A DNA stretch of 6,803 bases from an uncultured Clostridia bacterium (GTDB taxonomy: Bacteria > Bacillota > Clostridia > Oscillospirales > Acutalibacteraceae). Under the pieces are notes generated by a model. The model saw only the letters and a list, made by a program, of their open reading frames with translations, did no database searches and was not told where the DNA came from. Below, piece after piece: positions 5,061-6,803 of this stretch. The stretch spans positions 1 to 6,803 of the forward strand of contig CAMPAT010000039.1 of the NCBI GenBank assembly GCA_946633275.1. The letters are read 5' to 3'. How positions within the stretch are numbered: position 1 is the first letter of the stretch; the number at the start of each line of letters is the position of its first letter. The translations under genes were made by a program, and so were the position numbers.

Positions 5061-6759
5061 ATTTAACGTCAATATTTATATTACCCTGTGCCTTTGATAT
5101 TAAATCTTCAAGCGGGTCTCTCTGCTGAGCTTTCTCAGCGTTTTTATTCTTAAAAAGTCCGAGCTTATACTGCTTACCCGTCACCTCGACAAGCGCTTTT
5201 TTGATAGCACGGGAATGAATCGGATTCTTAATGAACGTTCTTACAGCCTCGTTATGAGTATCAATAAGGAAGTACTCTCCGCGTGTTACGGCGCTTGAGC
5301 CGTTCAGGATACCGAAAAGCGGAATGTCATCTCTGTGAATAACATCAAGGAATTCACCCCATAGTACAAAGTTCTCCTGTACGGGAGGTGCGCTCGGAGT
5401 TTCGGGAGCAGGAGCTTCTGCAGGAGGCTCAGGCTCTTGCGACGCCTCATCGACCTCAGGCTTAACTTCTTCTGCAGGTTTTTCCTTCTCCTCAGAATTC
5501 TCTGTCTGAGTCGGAACATGAGTCTGTATCGGCTTTTCCTCAGGCTTAACCTCTGCTTTTGGCTGAGGTGCAGGTTCTGCAGCAGCTTCAGGAGTTTTGA
5601 CTGCCGCCACAACTCCGTTTTTAACTGCGCGCTCAACGTCAGAAATACGCGACAACATAGCGCCTGTCGACTCCTCGAGCTTCGGCTCGCAAAGCTTAAT
5701 GAACGCCATTTCAACTTCTATTCTCGCAGACGCGCCACCCTTAATCGTGACGAGCGTATTCTGGAACAAGTCAAGCGCGAAAAGCACATTTTCAATCGTA
5801 AAACTTTTTGCGCCGTCAAGAATGCTGCTATATTCATCGTCGGTGCAGATGATAAGTTCCCTGCTCTTCTTCACCGTTTTAACAACAAGGTAATTCCTGA
5901 AATGATTAATCATCTCTACGCACAGGCGCTCCATATCAAAGCTGTTCTGATAAAGCTCGGATATTACAGCCATAGCCTCGTTAGAGTCTTTCTTCGCGAT
6001 ACAATCCGAAAGTCTGAACATCGACTCTCTTCCTGCAAGACCTGCAACCTCGCTGACAAGCTCGCTTGTAATATGCTTACTTCTGCCTGCGCATTGGTCG
6101 AGTATTGAAAGTCCGTCGCGAAGCGCGCCGTCTGCAATACGCGCGATAAGAATTGCTGCGTCAGGCTCAAGCTCCATATTCTCGAACTCTGCTACCTGAT
6201 TAAGCCTTACCGCCATTGTCTCGGGCTGAATACGCTTAAAATCAAAGCGCTGGCAGCGCGAAAGTATTGTTGCGGGAAGCTTATGGACTTCCGTAGTGGC
6301 AAGAATAAAAATAACGTGTGCCGGCGGCTCCTCAAGAGTTTTAAGCAGAGCGTTAAACGCTCCCGTCGAGAGCATATGCACCTCGTCAATAATATAAACT
6401 CTGTACTTACCCTTAGTCGGCGTATAATTTGCCTCGTCGCGAAGATTACGGATATTATCAACGCCGTTATTAGAAGCTGCGTCAATCTCAACCACGTCGT
6501 AAATCGTGCCGTTATCGAGTCCTCTGCAAACGTCACACTCATTACACGGCTCGCCGTTTTGACTGTTCTCACAGTTAACTGCCTTTGCGAGAATCTTGGC
6601 GCAGGTTGTCTTACCTGTTCCGCGCGAGCCTGTAAAAAGGTACGCGTGCGAAACTCTGCCGTTTTTAATCTCGTTTTGAAGCGTGGAGGTAATATGTTCC
6701 TGACCGTAGACGTCGCTAAAAACTCTCGGTCTGTATTTTCTGTATAATACCTGATACAT
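5059..6759 (-). CDS. dnaX: DNA polymerase III subunits gamma/tau (clamp loader ATPase)
   Basis: 566 residues, normal for Firmicute DnaX. It is the ATPase motor of the clamp loader that places the beta clamp on primed DNA and, as tau, links polymerase to helicase. Seen: the N-terminus YRKYRPRVFSDVYGQ (6-20), Walker A GSRGTGKTT (44-52), a zinc site (Cys63, Cys72, Cys75, Cys78), Walker B VYIIDEVHML (121-130), sensor 1 LATTE (153-157), the SRC motif with arginine finger (167-169), and sensor 2 GALRDGLSILDQ (211-222). Domain III runs to about 380. A Pro/Glu/Ala-rich linker (about 389-460) leads to a tau-like C-terminal domain (462-566). I found no clear slippery heptamer for making gamma by frameshift. 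The ATG at 6759 has AAGGAGG 9 bases upstream. It is the first gene of the operon visible here. Confidence 0.97.
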   Translation of the reverse strand: MYQVLYRKYRPRVFSDVYGQEHITSTLQNEIKNGRVSHAYLFTGSRGTGKTTCAKILAKAVNCENSQNGEPCNECDVCRGLDNGTIYDVVEIDAASNNGVDNIRNLRDEANYTPTKGKYRVYIIDEVHMLSTGAFNALLKTLEEPPAHVIFILATTEVHKLPATILSRCQRFDFKRIQPETMAVRLNQVAEFENMELEPDAAILIARIADGALRDGLSILDQCAGRSKHITSELVSEVAGLAGRESMFRLSDCIAKKDSNEAMAVISELYQNSFDMERLCVEMINHFRNYLVVKTVKKSRELIICTDDEYSSILDGAKSFTIENVLFALDLFQNTLVTIKGGASARIEVEMAFIKLCEPKLEESTGAMLSRISDVERAVKNGVVAAVKTPEAAAEPAPQPKAEVKPEEKPIQTHVPTQTENSEEKEKPAEEVKPEVDEASQEPEPPAEAPAPETPSAPPVQENFVLWGEFLDVIHRDDIPLFGILNGSSAVTRGEYFLIDTHNEAVRTFIKNPIHSRAIKKALVEVTGKQYKLGLFKNKNAEKAQQRDPLEDLISKAQGNINIDVK

Positions 6760-6768
6760 ACTTTAATT

Positions 6769-6775
6769 CCTCCTT
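6769..6775 (-). promoter_or_regulatory. Ribosome binding site of dnaX
   Basis: AAGGAGG on the minus strand, a near-perfect match to the anti-Shine-Dalgarno, 9 bases before the ATG. It supports the chosen start of dnaX. Confidence 0.88.
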
Positions 6776-6803
6776 GTTTATAAAAAATGCCTTTACGCCC
6801 TTT
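6776..6803 (-). other. Start of the region upstream of dnaX (cut by the window edge)
   Basis: AT-rich on the minus strand, with TTTTTTATAAAC just before the ribosome binding site. A TATAAA at about 6778-6783 could be a -10 element, but it would start transcription only a few bases before the ribosome binding site, and no -35 can be confirmed. No gene end is recognisable in these bases. Confidence 0.25.

Noticed and set aside
5304..5714. Second minus-strand frame of 136 codons in the linker region of dnaX, possible sign of frameshifting
   Set aside because: The alternative frame gives an Arg/Leu/Ser-rich sequence typical of an off-frame reading of the Pro/Glu-rich linker. I found no X-XXY-YYZ heptamer. 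One candidate, TTTTAAG in the C-terminal coding part, does not fit the rule.
5437..6108. Plus-strand open frame of 223 codons
   Set aside because: It lies wholly inside dnaX on the other strand. Its Arg/Leu/Phe-rich composition and lack of family motifs mark it as a shadow of the dnaX reading frame.

Overview
The window looks like the chromosome of a low-to-mid GC anaerobic Firmicute, most likely a gut clostridium of the Oscillospiraceae/Ruminococcaceae type. I infer this from the dnaX-ybaB-recR order, strong AAGGAGG-type ribosome binding sites, the Clostridia-like tmRNA tag beginning with Asp, and the general protein sequences. The species cannot be fixed from the sequence alone. There is no mobile element, CRISPR array or defence island; all genes but one belong to well known housekeeping families.

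Left part, plus strand (1-2921). The window opens inside carB (large subunit of carbamoyl-phosphate synthetase). The frame does not stop at the end of CarB. It runs on without interruption into a complete diaminopimelate epimerase (DapF) domain and stops at 2342, so a single polypeptide joins pyrimidine/arginine precursor synthesis to the meso-DAP/lysine pathway. The DapF part is itself unusual: the first catalytic Cys position holds Ala, with a Cys three residues later, and the substrate-binding Asn near its N-terminus is Asp. Twelve bases downstream, with its own ribosome binding site, lies a small PIN/NYN-like putative nuclease gene.

Middle (2922-3619). A strong hairpin with T-rich flanks on both sides separates the two convergent transcription units. 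Next to it on the minus strand is ssrA (tmRNA, 351 nt, CCA encoded, G3-U70 in the acceptor stem). Between ssrA and smpB lie 285 bases without a convincing gene but full of structure: a composite inverted repeat at the ssrA promoter position, two related hairpins that share a core while their arms differ and stay complementary, two small perfect hairpins, and a 7-base tandem repeat next to the smpB stop.

Right part, minus strand (3620-6759). dnaX, ybaB, recR and smpB follow each other with gaps of 12, 8 and 15 bases and form one probable operon. dnaX encodes the clamp-loader ATPase, ybaB a nucleoid-associated protein, recR the RecFOR recombination mediator, and smpB the tmRNA partner protein. 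The operon therefore joins replication/repair functions to ribosome rescue, and the RNA partner of SmpB follows on the same strand. The most notable observations are the CarB-DapF fusion with its altered epimerase active site, and the covarying hairpin repeats between smpB and ssrA.
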